Source: Bacilli bacterium
GTDB lineage: Bacteria > Bacillota_I > Bacilli_A > RF39 > UBA660
Assembly (NCBI GenBank): GCA_028691955.1
Contig: JAQUYH010000009.1
Span: forward strand, 1 to 54,867
Reading direction: 5' to 3'
Length of the DNA stretch: 54,867 nucleotides
Part shown: positions 17,134-25,985 of the stretch, in pieces
Layout of the letters: every line of letters starts with the position of its first letter
Position numbering within the stretch: position 1 is the stretch's first letter
The notes under the pieces: generated by a model
The model's database searches: none
The model's input: the letters and a program-made list of their open reading frames with translations, nothing else
What the model was told of the DNA's origin: nothing
Program-made: the position numbers and the translations under genes

Positions 17134-18174
17134 ATGTTGGAAGAAATAGCTAAAATAAAAGAAGAATTAAATAGTAAAATGAGTGTGAATTCTTTAAAGG
17201 AACTTAATGATTTAAGAGTGGAATATTTAGGCAAAAAAGGACCTGTTTCATCTCTTTTAAGTCAAATGGGTAGTTTATCTATTGAAGATAAAAAAGAATT
17301 TGGTAAATTAGTAAATGATTTAAAAAATGAAATTACTACTTTAATTGATGAAAAAAAGATTAGTTTAGAAAATGATATGATTGATAAAAAATTAGAAGAG
17401 GAATCTATTGATATAAGTTTGCCTGCTACTAAAATGAGCGTAGGTAGTCCTAATATTTTAGAAAAATTAATTGAAGAGGTAGAAGAGTTAATGATGAGTA
17501 TGGGCTATGATGTTGTTGAGGGGCCTGAAGTTGAAAAGGATTTATATAATTTTGAACTTTTAAATTTACCTCAAGGTCATCCAGCAAGAGATGCTCAAGA
17601 TACTTTCTATGTTAAAGGTGAAGAGATTTTACTTAGAAGTCAAACTTCTCCTGTTCAAGTAAGAACAATGCTTGCTAATCTTGAAAAAACACCTATTCGT
17701 ATTATTTGTCCCGGTAAGACATATAGAAGAGATGATGATGATGCTACTCATTCTCATCAATTTACTCAAATTGAAGGATTATTAGTTGATAAGAATGTTT
17801 CTTTAGCGAATTTAAAAGCTACTTTTGATGTTATTGCTAAAAAGTTGTTTGGAAGTGATAGAGATACTAGATTTAGACCTAGTTTTTATCCATTTACTGA
17901 GCCTTCAGTAGAACTTGATATTAGTTGTTTTAATTGTGGCGGAAATGGTTGTAATATTTGTAAGGGAACTGGCTGGATAACAGTTGGTGGAGCTGGTATG
18001 GTTCACCCTAATGTACTTAAAAATTGTGGTTATGATCCAGAGATATTTACAGGTTTTGCTTTTGGATTTGGAGCGGAGAGACTTGCAATGCTTAAGTATG
18101 GTATAACGGACATTAGAACTTTTTATACAAATGATTTAAGAAATTCTAATATATATGATAGAAGGGATGTGTAA
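17134..18174 (+). CDS. pheS: Phenylalanyl-tRNA synthetase alpha subunit
   Basis: PheS is the catalytic subunit of the (alpha-beta)2 enzyme that charges tRNA-Phe. It has an N-terminal coiled coil (about 1-90), class II motif 2 [18 protein letters not shown], a cysteine-rich [17 protein letters not shown] insert typical of Firmicute PheS, and motif 3 [14 protein letters not shown]. The ATG at 17134 follows AGGAGG; an in-frame ATG at 17053 lies inside the T-box and is rejected. That gives 346 residues, the normal length. pheT follows after 2 bases. Confidence 0.97.
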   Translation: MLEEIAKIKEELNSKMSVNSLKELNDLRVEYLGKKGPVSSLLSQMGSLSIEDKKEFGKLVNDLKNEITTLIDEKKISLENDMIDKKLEEESIDISLPATKMSVGSPNILEKLIEEVEELMMSMGYDVVEGPEVEKDLYNFELLNLPQGHPARDAQDTFYVKGEEILLRSQTSPVQVRTMLANLEKTPIRIICPGKTYRRDDDDATHSHQFTQIEGLLVDKNVSLANLKATFDVIAKKLFGSDRDTRFRPSFYPFTEPSVELDISCFNCGGNGCNICKGTGWITVGGAGMVHPNVLKNCGYDPEIFTGFAFGFGAERLAMLKYGITDIRTFYTNDLRNSNIYDRRDV

Positions 18175-18176
18175 TA

Positions 18177-20531
18177 ATGAAAATAAGTACTAATTGGATT
18201 AAAGATTATGTTGATATTGATGAAGATCTACGCTCTTTAGCTAATAAGGTAACAGTAGCTGGAGTTAATATTGAAAAAGTAGAGTCTTTTGAAATTAATA
18301 ATTTAGTTGTTGGGCTTATAACAGAAGTTAATAATCATCCTGATTCTGATCATCTGCACTTACTTAAAGTAGATGTGGGAGATGAAGTATTAGATATTGT
18401 ATGTGGAGCAAGTAATGTTTTAGTTAATAAAAAGGTTATTGTAGCTAAAGTAGGAGCTATCTTACCAGGTGATTTTGAAATCAAACAAAGTACAATTAGA
18501 GGACAAATTTCTAACGGAATGGTATGTGCTTTATTTGAGCTTGGCATAGAAGAAAAAACAGATGAAAATTATAATAAAGGTATAGCTATATTAGATGATA
18601 GTGCGCCTGTTGGCGGATATGCTTTAGAATATTTGGGATTAGATGATACTGTTTACACGCTAGATTTAAATCCTAATAGAAATGATTGTTTAAGTCATTT
18701 GGGATTTGCTTATGAAGTTGCTTCTGTTACGGGTAAGAAAGTAAGAATGCCAGAAGTAGGTTATACTGAAATAGATGAAGAAATGAATTTAGATTTAAGT
18801 GTTGTAACTGATAATTGTTATATGTATGACACTAAAGTAGTAAAGGATGTTGTTATAAAGGAAAGCCCAATGTTCATTCAAAATAGACTAAAGAGTGCTG
18901 GCATGCGCCCAATTAACAATGTTGTAGATATATCTAATTATATAATGCTTGAATATGGTCAACCTTTGCACTTCTTTGATTATGATAAGTTAAGTAATAA
19001 TATTAAAGTAAGAATGGCTTATGATAATGAAAAGACTTATACTTTGGATAAAAAGGAACGCATTTTAAACTCTAAAGATATTGTTATTACATCAAATGAT
19101 AAAATAGTAGCTATTGCTGGTGTGATGGGTGGACTAGATAGTAGTGTTACAGGTAATACTAGAAATATATTAATTGAATCAGCTATATTTAATCCATATA
19201 ATATTAGATATACTTCTATTAATTTAGATTTAAGAAGTGAAGCTTCTTTAAGACTTGAGAAAGTATTAAATTATGAATATACTAATTTGGCTTTAAAAAG
19301 AGCTTGTTATTTACTTAATAAATATGCAAGTGGTCAAGTTCTTAAAGGTGAAGTATGTTATTCTAAAGTAAATACTGAAAGTAAGAAGGTAAGTCTTAGT
19401 TTAAATGATATTAATTCATTATTAGGAATGAATTTAACTGATGATGATGTCAAAGTATCTTTAAATAATTTGCAGTTTGATTATGTTATGGAAAATGATA
19501 ATTATGTTGTAACAATACCTAATAGAAGAATGGATATTGAAACTAATAAAGCTGATATGGTTGAAGAGATTGGAAGACTTTATGGCTATGATAAAATTGA
19601 AAATATTTTGCCAGTTAGTCCTACTAAACCAGGAAGTTATATCGGTAATACTTTAGTTAGAAAACAAGTTAGTAAACGTCTTAGAAGTTTAGGGTTAAAT
19701 GAATGTCGCACTTATACTTTAGAGGGAACAAATAATTTATTTAATTATAATTTTGGCGAAAATATTAATTTATTAAAACCAATGAGTGAAGATAAAAAAA
19801 TAATAAGACAATCTATATTGCCAGCTTTATTAAATGTTTATAACTTCAATAAAACTAGGGGTATGAAAGATGTAATGATTTATGAAATATCTAATGTTTA
19901 TAGTAATGAAATGGATGAGGAAGTAAAGATTGCTATTTTAATGAAAGGTAATTATATAGTTAATAATTGGCAAAATAATAAAATAGAAGCTGATTTTTAT
20001 ACTTTGAAAGGTATAGTATCTAATTTGCTTGATTATTTAGGTTTTAAAAACAGGTATTCATTTATTAAAAAAGAAATAAATGATATGCATAAAGGAATAT
20101 GTGCGGAAGTTTTATTAGATAGAGAACCTATTGGATTTCTAGGCAAAACTGACCCTCGTGTAAGTGATGTTTTTGTATCTGAATTATCTTTGAGTAAATT
20201 AATGAGCAAGAATGTTAAACCGATTAAACATAAAGAAGTTTCAAAATATCCATCTATAACTAAAGACTTAGCGTTTGTTATGAATAAAAATATTGCAAGC
20301 AGTGATGTTTATGATATTTTAAGAAGAGTAGGTGGAAGATTAGTTACTAATATTGATGTTTTTGATGTTTATGAAGGAGATAATGTTGGAACGGATATGA
20401 AGTCTATTGCTTATACTATTACTTTTCAAGATGATAGTAAAACATTAACTGATGTTGAAGTAATGGACGTATTTAATAAGATTATTAGTGAAGTTACTAA
20501 TAAATTAGGAGTAGAATTAAGAGACAAGTAG
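18177..20531 (+). CDS. pheT: Phenylalanyl-tRNA synthetase beta subunit
   Basis: PheT supplies tRNA binding and editing of Tyr-tRNA-Phe. The domains appear in order: an N-terminal segment (MKISTNWIKDYVDI), an EMAP-like tRNA-binding domain (about 40-148, with PDSDHLHLLKVDVG and NGMVCALFELG), the B3/B4 editing region (LDLNPNRNDCLSHLG, NVVDISNYIMLEYGQPLHFFDYDK), the B5 domain, the catalytic-like domain, and a C-terminal FDX-ACB domain (KYPSITKDLAFVMNKNI). At 784 residues it is complete. It is separated by 2 bases from pheS and by one base from the next gene, so all three are probably one operon under the T-box. Confidence 0.97.
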   Translation: MKISTNWIKDYVDIDEDLRSLANKVTVAGVNIEKVESFEINNLVVGLITEVNNHPDSDHLHLLKVDVGDEVLDIVCGASNVLVNKKVIVAKVGAILPGDFEIKQSTIRGQISNGMVCALFELGIEEKTDENYNKGIAILDDSAPVGGYALEYLGLDDTVYTLDLNPNRNDCLSHLGFAYEVASVTGKKVRMPEVGYTEIDEEMNLDLSVVTDNCYMYDTKVVKDVVIKESPMFIQNRLKSAGMRPINNVVDISNYIMLEYGQPLHFFDYDKLSNNIKVRMAYDNEKTYTLDKKERILNSKDIVITSNDKIVAIAGVMGGLDSSVTGNTRNILIESAIFNPYNIRYTSINLDLRSEASLRLEKVLNYEYTNLALKRACYLLNKYASGQVLKGEVCYSKVNTESKKVSLSLNDINSLLGMNLTDDDVKVSLNNLQFDYVMENDNYVVTIPNRRMDIETNKADMVEEIGRLYGYDKIENILPVSPTKPGSYIGNTLVRKQVSKRLRSLGLNECRTYTLEGTNNLFNYNFGENINLLKPMSEDKKIIRQSILPALLNVYNFNKTRGMKDVMIYEISNVYSNEMDEEVKIAILMKGNYIVNNWQNNKIEADFYTLKGIVSNLLDYLGFKNRYSFIKKEINDMHKGICAEVLLDREPIGFLGKTDPRVSDVFVSELSLSKLMSKNVKPIKHKEVSKYPSITKDLAFVMNKNIASSDVYDILRRVGGRLVTNIDVFDVYEGDNVGTDMKSIAYTITFQDDSKTLTDVEVMDVFNKIISEVTNKLGVELRDK

Positions 20532-20532
20532 T

Positions 20533-21345
20533 ATGTATAAATTATATAATGAAAAAAGGTGTAAAACGGTTATACCTGGCGATGATAGTCGCTTTTTTCT
20601 TCAAAATTTTATTTTTCAAAAATATTTTTTTAAGTCTAAGAATAAGTTATCATGCTTAAGAGAGCTTTTAGCAGCTAAGATAGCAGATAAATTAGGTCTT
20701 GAGCACATAGAGTATAAGCTTGCTTGTTATAATGGAATTTATGGACTTCTTTCCAAAAGTTTTTTTAAACGAGGCTATGATTATTTATCGCTTAATGATC
20801 TTGTAATAAGTTATACAGATAGGCGCGATGATTTTGATACTAATGCTATTGAAATATATTTTATGACAATTCAAAAACAATTTTATCTTATTCCTAATTT
20901 TCAAAAGTATTTTGAAAAATTTAAAAATGATTTTCTTAATATGATTTTGTTTGATATGATTATTGGAAATTGGGATAGACATTTAAATAATGTTATAATT
21001 GAATATAATTCAAAAAAGTTTAGAATGATCCCTATTTTTGATAATGATCATGGATTTGAATCTTTTAATAAAACTGATATTCATACGTTAGATAGTAGTT
21101 TTTTCGAAAATGCAGAGGTCTTAAAGATGTTGATTAAAGCTTATCCAGATTTAAAGGAAAGAATGGCTTCTTTTTTAAAAATTGTAGATTGTGAATGTTT
21201 TTCTTCAATATTAAGGGCATTACTAAAGGAAAATATTACTTATTTTTCTAAAGATGATATATCAGGAATCTTTGATAGTTTTGTTAATGGTTATGTATCT
21301 ATAAAAGATTGTATAGATTCATATGAATGCAAAAGAAGCAAGTAA
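20533..21345 (+). CDS. HipA-fold kinase-like protein in the pheST operon
   Basis: The 270-residue protein resembles the C-terminal kinase part of HipA. CLRELLAAKIADKLGL (41-56) supplies the helix Glu; GNWDRHLNN (145-153) matches the catalytic N-x-D-x-H-x-x-N loop with Asp148; and IPIFDNDHGF (167-175) matches the metal-binding Asp segment. The HipA N-terminal domain is missing and no HipB-type repressor lies near. The ATG begins one base after the pheT stop with no clear separate promoter, so expression should depend on the Phe T-box and translational coupling. HipA relatives phosphorylate aminoacyl-tRNA synthetases, which makes PheRS a tempting but unproven target. A paralog follows. Confidence 0.65.
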   Translation: MYKLYNEKRCKTVIPGDDSRFFLQNFIFQKYFFKSKNKLSCLRELLAAKIADKLGLEHIEYKLACYNGIYGLLSKSFFKRGYDYLSLNDLVISYTDRRDDFDTNAIEIYFMTIQKQFYLIPNFQKYFEKFKNDFLNMILFDMIIGNWDRHLNNVIIEYNSKKFRMIPIFDNDHGFESFNKTDIHTLDSSFFENAEVLKMLIKAYPDLKERMASFLKIVDCECFSSILRALLKENITYFSKDDISGIFDSFVNGYVSIKDCIDSYECKRSK

Positions 21346-21365
21346 AGTTTTACTTGTTTTTTTTT
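21339..21365 (+). terminator. Terminator of the pheST operon
   Basis: An 8-bp stem CAAGTAAA (21339-21346)/TTTACTTG (21349-21356) around the stop codon is followed by a long T run. Confidence 0.8.
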
Positions 21366-21381
21366 GATGTTTTGTTATAAT
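21354..21381 (+). promoter_or_regulatory. Promoter of the second HipA-like gene
   Basis: A perfect -10 TATAAT (21376-21381) is preceded at 16 bases by a weak TTGTTT (21354-21359) embedded in the terminator T run. The start codon follows an AAAGGAG site. Confidence 0.5.
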
Positions 21382-21402
21382 AGTTTAATTAAAGGAGATT
21401 CT

Positions 21403-22200
21403 ATGAAATTAACAATGATTAATGATGCATATAGTTTTGAAAATAGAGTAACATTATGTGAAGATATGTTTGGGAAGAGATATATTATGAAAGCTTCAAG
21501 TATTGATGCAATGATACGTGAACTTTTAGCAGATTATATAGCTACATTACTAAATCTTAATCATGTTAATTATTTTAGATATAAAAAAGGATTACTTTCA
21601 CCTGATTTTAGAAAACCTAATACTGTTACTAAAAGTGGCAGAAAGTTTATTAGTGATATACCAGAAAATGTTATTGAAAGTAAAAGATATCCGGGAGTTT
21701 ATGATGTAGAATTAGCTTTAAATTTTAGATTTATTTATTATCAAAATTTTGAAAAACAGAAAAATGATATGTTATTCAATATAATTGATATGATTTTATT
21801 TGATCTTTTGATTGTTAATCCAGATCGTCATACTTTAAATTGGGATATATTTTTTGATTACGAACAATTTGGATTGATTCCTATATTTGATAATAATGCT
21901 GCATTTTCTGATTCTAATTGTTGTATATTTAATTTATTTGGAGGAATAGAAGAAAATGAAAATGTTATGCGCCAATTATTGGATAGTAAGTTTTCTGATT
22001 ATGCGCTTTTTAGAATGCAAGAATTCATGAATATTATAAATCCTGATACAATTGATGGCATCATACGTAATGTGTTAGTTAAAAATGGTTTGTTCTTTCA
22101 ATTGGGAATAGCAAATGAAATAAGTAAAAATTTTAAAAAAAATTATAATGATATATTTAGTGCTTTGTCTAAAAGTCAAAAGAGCTTTTTATTATCGTAG
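21403..22200 (+). CDS. HipA-fold kinase-like protein, paralog 2
   Basis: This 265-residue paralog of the preceding gene has the same order of kinase-like elements: KRYIMK (a candidate ATP-binding Lys30), RELLADYIATLLNL (Glu40), ILFDLLIVNPDRHTLNWD (N139-x-D141-x-H143...N146), and LIPIFDNNAAF (Asp163). It is separated from the pheT-linked copy by a terminator and has its own -10, so the two copies should be regulated differently. An in-frame ATG at 21364 lies before the -10 and is rejected; the ATG at 21403 follows AAAGGAG. No antitoxin gene adjoins it. The fold is inferred from motifs only. Confidence 0.6.
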   Translation: MKLTMINDAYSFENRVTLCEDMFGKRYIMKASSIDAMIRELLADYIATLLNLNHVNYFRYKKGLLSPDFRKPNTVTKSGRKFISDIPENVIESKRYPGVYDVELALNFRFIYYQNFEKQKNDMLFNIIDMILFDLLIVNPDRHTLNWDIFFDYEQFGLIPIFDNNAAFSDSNCCIFNLFGGIEENENVMRQLLDSKFSDYALFRMQEFMNIINPDTIDGIIRNVLVKNGLFFQLGIANEISKNFKKNYNDIFSALSKSQKSFLLS

Positions 22201-22231
22201 AATAAAGATTTTTAATTATAATTTTGTTTAT

Positions 22232-22257
22232 ATTAGAGTTTTTACTCTAATTTTTTT
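22232..22257 (+). terminator. Terminator after the second HipA-like gene
   Basis: An 8-bp stem ATTAGAGT (22232-22239)/ACTCTAAT (22244-22251) with a 4-base loop is followed by a run of T residues. Confidence 0.8.
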
Positions 22258-22295
22258 ATTTGTTTTGTGTTAAAATAATTGAAGAGGTATTTATT

Positions 22296-22901
22296 ATGAA
22301 TTATCAAAATGAATTAGATAAAGCTATATTAAGTTTAGATAAAATTCCAACCTTATTACTTCATTCTTGTTGTGGACCATGTAGTAGTTATGTTTTAGAA
22401 TATTTGTCGAAATATTTTAGTATTACGGTATTTTATTATAATCCTAATATTGATACTAAAGATGAATTTGAAAAAAGACTTCAAAACCAAATTAAAGTTA
22501 TTAATGAAATGCCTTTTGCTAATAAAGTGTCTTTGATTGAAGGAGAATATGACTCTAGTTATTTTCTAAATTATATAAAGGGTTTAGAGGATAATGTAGA
22601 GGGTGGAGAAAGATGTCATAAGTGCTACTTAATGAGATTAGAAGAAACGGCTAAATTAGCTAAAGAAAAAAATTTTGATTATTTTTGTACAACTTTAACA
22701 GTAAGCCCTTATAAGAATGCTTTTGTTATGAATGAAATCGGTAGATCTTTAGAAAAAAAGTATGGTGTTAAATATTTGTATTCTGATTTTAAGAAAAAAG
22801 AAGGATATAAAAGAAGTATTGTTTTATCTAAGGAATATGATTTATATAGACAAGATTATTGTGGTTGCGTGTTTAGTAGAAGGGATAATATAGATGAATA
22901 A
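22296..22901 (+). CDS. queH: Epoxyqueuosine reductase QueH
   Basis: QueH reduces epoxyqueuosine to queuosine in tRNA, the non-cobalamin alternative to QueG. Cysteines expected for its metal clusters are visible: C25-C26-x-x-C29 in HSCCGPCSS, C107-x-x-C110 in ERCHKCY, and C189/C191 in DYCGC near the end. LTVSPYKNAFVMNEIG and SDFKKKEGYKRSIVLSKEY are typical. 201 residues is family length. The upstream in-frame ATG at 22260 overlaps the -10 region (TTAAAAT), so the ATG at 22296, with a GAGG site upstream, is used. No other queuosine gene is in the window. It overlaps the next gene by 8 bases. Confidence 0.93.
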   Translation: MNYQNELDKAILSLDKIPTLLLHSCCGPCSSYVLEYLSKYFSITVFYYNPNIDTKDEFEKRLQNQIKVINEMPFANKVSLIEGEYDSSYFLNYIKGLEDNVEGGERCHKCYLMRLEETAKLAKEKNFDYFCTTLTVSPYKNAFVMNEIGRSLEKKYGVKYLYSDFKKKEGYKRSIVLSKEYDLYRQDYCGCVFSRRDNIDE

Positions 22902-24306
22902 AATTAAAGAAAAATTTATATCTTTTTATAACAGTGAAAATCCTACTAAAATAGAGTATGGTTTTGTTATTTTAGTTTGCTTTATTATGTTAATTACTTA
23001 TGCTTATAATGACTTGAAGAGTTTAACTATTTGGTCTACTAATATTTTAGACGTGGTATATGATTTTAAAATTCAAGATTATTTTTCTTATACAGCTCTT
23101 AATATTTATAATGCTCCACATCAATATGTGTCCGGAACAGTATATAATTTAATTCCTTGGGCTATATGGAATATTCCTATATGGATAATGCAGAGGTTCT
23201 TTAATAATCCAATATTATTTAATCCTATATCTTTAATATATTCCAATATGTTTTTAGTAGCTTGTTTGGTATTTACTTTATATTTTACTTATAAAATAGT
23301 AATGAAATTAACTAATGATTTGTCTAAAGCTAAATGGGTTATATTTTTATCCCTTAGTTTTATATATACTTTGATTGGTATATTTTATGCTGGTCAAACA
23401 GACATAATGATTTCTTTGTTATCAGTAATGGGTTTATATTTTTTGATAGAAAAAAAAGAAAAATATTTTTTAATTTTATCTAGCTTTGCTATATCAATTA
23501 AATATTTCTTCTTTTTCCCTTATATTGCAATTATATTGCTAACAGAAAAGAAAATATCTAAAATATTTTATAAATTATTTATTGGTTTAATTCCAACTAT
23601 AGCAAGTTTCTTAGTATTTCACTTTATGCCAATGTATAGTGTATCAAGTGAGGCTAATCCCTTTTATTGGATGATTAATGATTTTGTAAATGGCTTTGTT
23701 GTAGTTAATAATGGTAATACTTTATCTATGTTTATTTTGGGATTACTTTTTATCTATTTTATGTCTTATATTACTAAAGTAAAAGATGAAAAAGAAAAGA
23801 TACATTATATTATTTATTTAATTGTTGCAAGTTATTCTATGATATTTATGTTTTCAACTTATGAATTTTATCGAATGATTTTATTAATGCCTTTTATTTA
23901 TATTTTATTTTCTTTAAGTAAAAGGTGGAATCTTAATATAATACTTGAGACTGTTTTATCTTTAACTTCTATATTTTTAATGATAAATCATAATCAAAAC
24001 TATTTCTTTTCTAATGTTAATTCCTTAAATGGAGGACTATTAGCTAGCATGCTTAATATAACTAACTTTAATGATTATAGTGTTTATATGGTGGCTAATA
24101 GTATTCCTTTTTATGGTGTTTTATCTAGTGTAGCATCTTCTATATTAGTTGGGGTATTTATAATTATATTGGTAATAAATCATCCTAGATTTAAAGATAG
24201 TTTAATTCAAATTAAGGATGATATTAATGTTAGGGGTTTAATTTGGTTAAGATTGTTTATAATTGTTCCATTTATTATGTATAATATTATTATGTTGTTG
24301 AGGTGA
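22894..24306 (+). CDS. GT-C-fold membrane glycosyltransferase
   Basis: A 470-residue integral membrane protein with about ten or more hydrophobic segments and short loops, in the style of polyprenyl-phosphate-sugar-dependent GT-C transferases (ArnT, PIG-M or GT87-like). Supporting features are an acidic residue pair in the first outer loop region (NILDVVYDFKIQDYF) and a GQTDIMISLLSVMGLYFLIEKKE...FAISIKYFFFFPY segment characteristic of the group. It probably uses a lipid-linked sugar made by the next gene to decorate a surface polymer. The start overlaps queH by 8 bases, and the downstream GT2 gene follows within 4. The exact family is not settled. Confidence 0.7.
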   Translation: MNKIKEKFISFYNSENPTKIEYGFVILVCFIMLITYAYNDLKSLTIWSTNILDVVYDFKIQDYFSYTALNIYNAPHQYVSGTVYNLIPWAIWNIPIWIMQRFFNNPILFNPISLIYSNMFLVACLVFTLYFTYKIVMKLTNDLSKAKWVIFLSLSFIYTLIGIFYAGQTDIMISLLSVMGLYFLIEKKEKYFLILSSFAISIKYFFFFPYIAIILLTEKKISKIFYKLFIGLIPTIASFLVFHFMPMYSVSSEANPFYWMINDFVNGFVVVNNGNTLSMFILGLLFIYFMSYITKVKDEKEKIHYIIYLIVASYSMIFMFSTYEFYRMILLMPFIYILFSLSKRWNLNIILETVLSLTSIFLMINHNQNYFFSNVNSLNGGLLASMLNITNFNDYSVYMVANSIPFYGVLSSVASSILVGVFIIILVINHPRFKDSLIQIKDDINVRGLIWLRLFIIVPFIMYNIIMLLR

Positions 24307-24309
24307 TTT

Positions 24310-25254
24310 ATGAAAAAAATTAGTTTTGTGATTCCGTGCTACGGTAGTGAGCTTACTATTGGTGGAGTAGTAGAAGAAATTATTAGCAAAGTAAAAGAAA
24401 AGAAAGAATATGATTATGAAATTATTTTAGTTAATGATCAATCGTACGATAATGTATGGGAGGTAATTAGTAAGATAGCTCATAAAAATGATAAAATTAA
24501 AGCTTTAAATCTTTCTAAGAATATGAATAAGCCTGGAGCTTTAATGGCGGGATTATCTATTGCAAAGGGAGACTTTGTAACTTTACTAGATGACGATGGA
24601 CAATGTCCAATGAATGAATTTTGGACAATGTTTGATTGTGCTTTAAAACATGATGTTGTTATGGCGAAGTATCCTGTTAAGAAGCAGAGTGCTTTTAAAA
24701 ATTTTGGAAGTTTTGTTAATAAAAAAATGGCTGAAGTTTTAATAGGTAAACCTAAAAAGTTATATTTTAATAATTTTTCTATTATAAAAAGTTATGTTGT
24801 AAAAGAGATTATTAAGTATGATAAACCATATCCTTATGTTGAAGGCTTAATTTTAAGAGTAACTAATGATATTGTAAATGTTACTGTAGAAGAGAGAAAA
24901 AGAAGCATAGGTAAAAGTAATTTTACTTTTAAGAAAATGCTTAAAATGTGGATTAATGGTTTTACTTCTTTTAGTGTTAAACCTCTTAGGTTGTCTACTT
25001 ATATAGGTTTTATATGTGCTTTTATAGGTTTTATTTATGGCATTTATATTGTAATAGAGAAATTTACTAATTCTATTACGGTAGTAGGTTATAGTTCTTT
25101 AATGGCAGCTATTTTATTTATTGGTGGGCTTATTTTAATGATGTTAGGTTTAATTGGCGAATATGTTGGAAGAATCTATATTAGTATTAATAGGGCCCCA
25201 CAGTATGTTGTTAAAGAAAGCATTAATGTAGGAGATAGTGATGAGAAAGTTTAA
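24310..25254 (+). CDS. GT2 polyprenyl-phosphate glycosyltransferase (GtrB/ArnC-like)
   Basis: Enzymes of this type transfer a sugar from a nucleotide donor to undecaprenyl phosphate on the cytoplasmic face. The GT-A domain begins KKISFVIPCYGSE, has VNDQSYD and the metal-binding D94-D95-D96 in LLDDDGQCP, and the conserved EERKRSIGKSNFTFKKMLKM. Two C-terminal membrane helices follow (about 230-255 and 265-290), then VGRIYISINRAPQYVV. The 314 residues and the layout are those of GtrB/ArnC/DPM1-type enzymes. It lies 4 bases after the GT-C gene and just upstream of two SMR genes, giving a full synthesis-flip-transfer set. Confidence 0.9.
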   Translation: MKKISFVIPCYGSELTIGGVVEEIISKVKEKKEYDYEIILVNDQSYDNVWEVISKIAHKNDKIKALNLSKNMNKPGALMAGLSIAKGDFVTLLDDDGQCPMNEFWTMFDCALKHDVVMAKYPVKKQSAFKNFGSFVNKKMAEVLIGKPKKLYFNNFSIIKSYVVKEIIKYDKPYPYVEGLILRVTNDIVNVTVEERKRSIGKSNFTFKKMLKMWINGFTSFSVKPLRLSTYIGFICAFIGFIYGIYIVIEKFTNSITVVGYSSLMAAILFIGGLILMMLGLIGEYVGRIYISINRAPQYVVKESINVGDSDEKV

Positions 25255-25579
25255 GGATTTGTTTTCTTTACATATTCTACTTTTTTTCTTTTCTTTGACT
25301 AGCGTTTTTTCTAAGTTAGCAAGTAATGAAATATTTTTATCTTTTAAGTTTATATTATATTATGGTATATCTATTTTAATTTTAGGGGTATATGCTGTAA
25401 TGTGGCAACAAATACTAAAGAAATTTTCTTTATCTTTTGCTTTTATAAATAAAGGCATTACTGTTATATGGGGAATGGTATTTGGATACTTTATTTTTAG
25501 TGAAGGCATTACTATTAATATGATAATAGGCTCTGTTATTGTTTTAGTAGGTATTAGTATGGTGGCTACTAATGAATAG
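25241..25579 (+). CDS. SMR/EamA-type four-helix membrane protein (flippase subunit 1)
   Basis: 112 residues with four membrane helices, similar in size and pattern to half-transporters of the ArnE/ArnF/EmrE group. It has a central WQQILKKFSLSFAFINKGITVIWGM and a last helix GSVIVLVGISMV. The ATG at 25241 follows AGGAG by 6 bases; a GTG three bases earlier is less likely. It overlaps the GT2 gene by 14 bases and the next SMR gene by 8. Paired SMR proteins next to a lipid-sugar synthase and a GT-C transferase usually flip undecaprenyl-phosphate-sugar outward; that is my inference here. Confidence 0.75.
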   Translation: MRKFKDLFSLHILLFFFSLTSVFSKLASNEIFLSFKFILYYGISILILGVYAVMWQQILKKFSLSFAFINKGITVIWGMVFGYFIFSEGITINMIIGSVIVLVGISMVATNE

Positions 25580-25913
25580 TTTATTTTATGCGGGAATTTA
25601 TTTATTTGGAATTATTATTTCGTCTATTGCGCAAATAATGCTTAAACAAGCGGCTTTAGTTAAAAAGGATAGTATAATTAAAGAATATTTAAATTTTAAA
25701 ACGATGCTAGCTTATTTTGTATTTTTTTGCGCGACTTTAATTACGGTATTTGCTTATAAGGGATTACCTTTAATGTATGGAGTATTACTTGGAACTAGTG
25801 AGTATATTTTTGTGTCAATTTTATCAGTAACTATTTTAAAAGAAAAGATGCCTTTAAATAAGATAATTGGTTTATCTTTAGTTGTAATAGGTGGTATAAT
25901 ATTTTTTATATAA
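25572..25913 (+). CDS. SMR/EamA-type four-helix membrane protein (flippase subunit 2)
   Basis: 113 residues, four helices. SSIAQIMLKQAAL in helix 1, the mid-chain GLPLMYGVLLGTSEYIFVSILSVTILKEKM and the final GLSLVVIGGIIFF match the EmrE-like fold, with the KE-x-hydrophobic turn typical of EamA halves. It overlaps its partner by 8 bases, which suggests coupled synthesis of a heterodimer as in ArnE/ArnF. A terminator follows, closing the queH-GT-C-GT2-SMR-SMR operon. Confidence 0.78.
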   Translation: MNSLFYAGIYLFGIIISSIAQIMLKQAALVKKDSIIKEYLNFKTMLAYFVFFCATLITVFAYKGLPLMYGVLLGTSEYIFVSILSVTILKEKMPLNKIIGLSLVVIGGIIFFI

Positions 25914-25915
25914 CA

Positions 25916-25937
25916 AAAGGCTAATATAGCCTTTTTT
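25916..25937 (+). terminator. Terminator of the GT/SMR operon
   Basis: A 7-bp stem AAAGGCT (25916-25922)/AGCCTTT (25928-25934) with a 5-base loop runs into T residues. Confidence 0.8.
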
Positions 25938-25985
25938 ATTTTGGTGTTTTATAGTATAATTAATATAATTGTGGATGGTGATATA

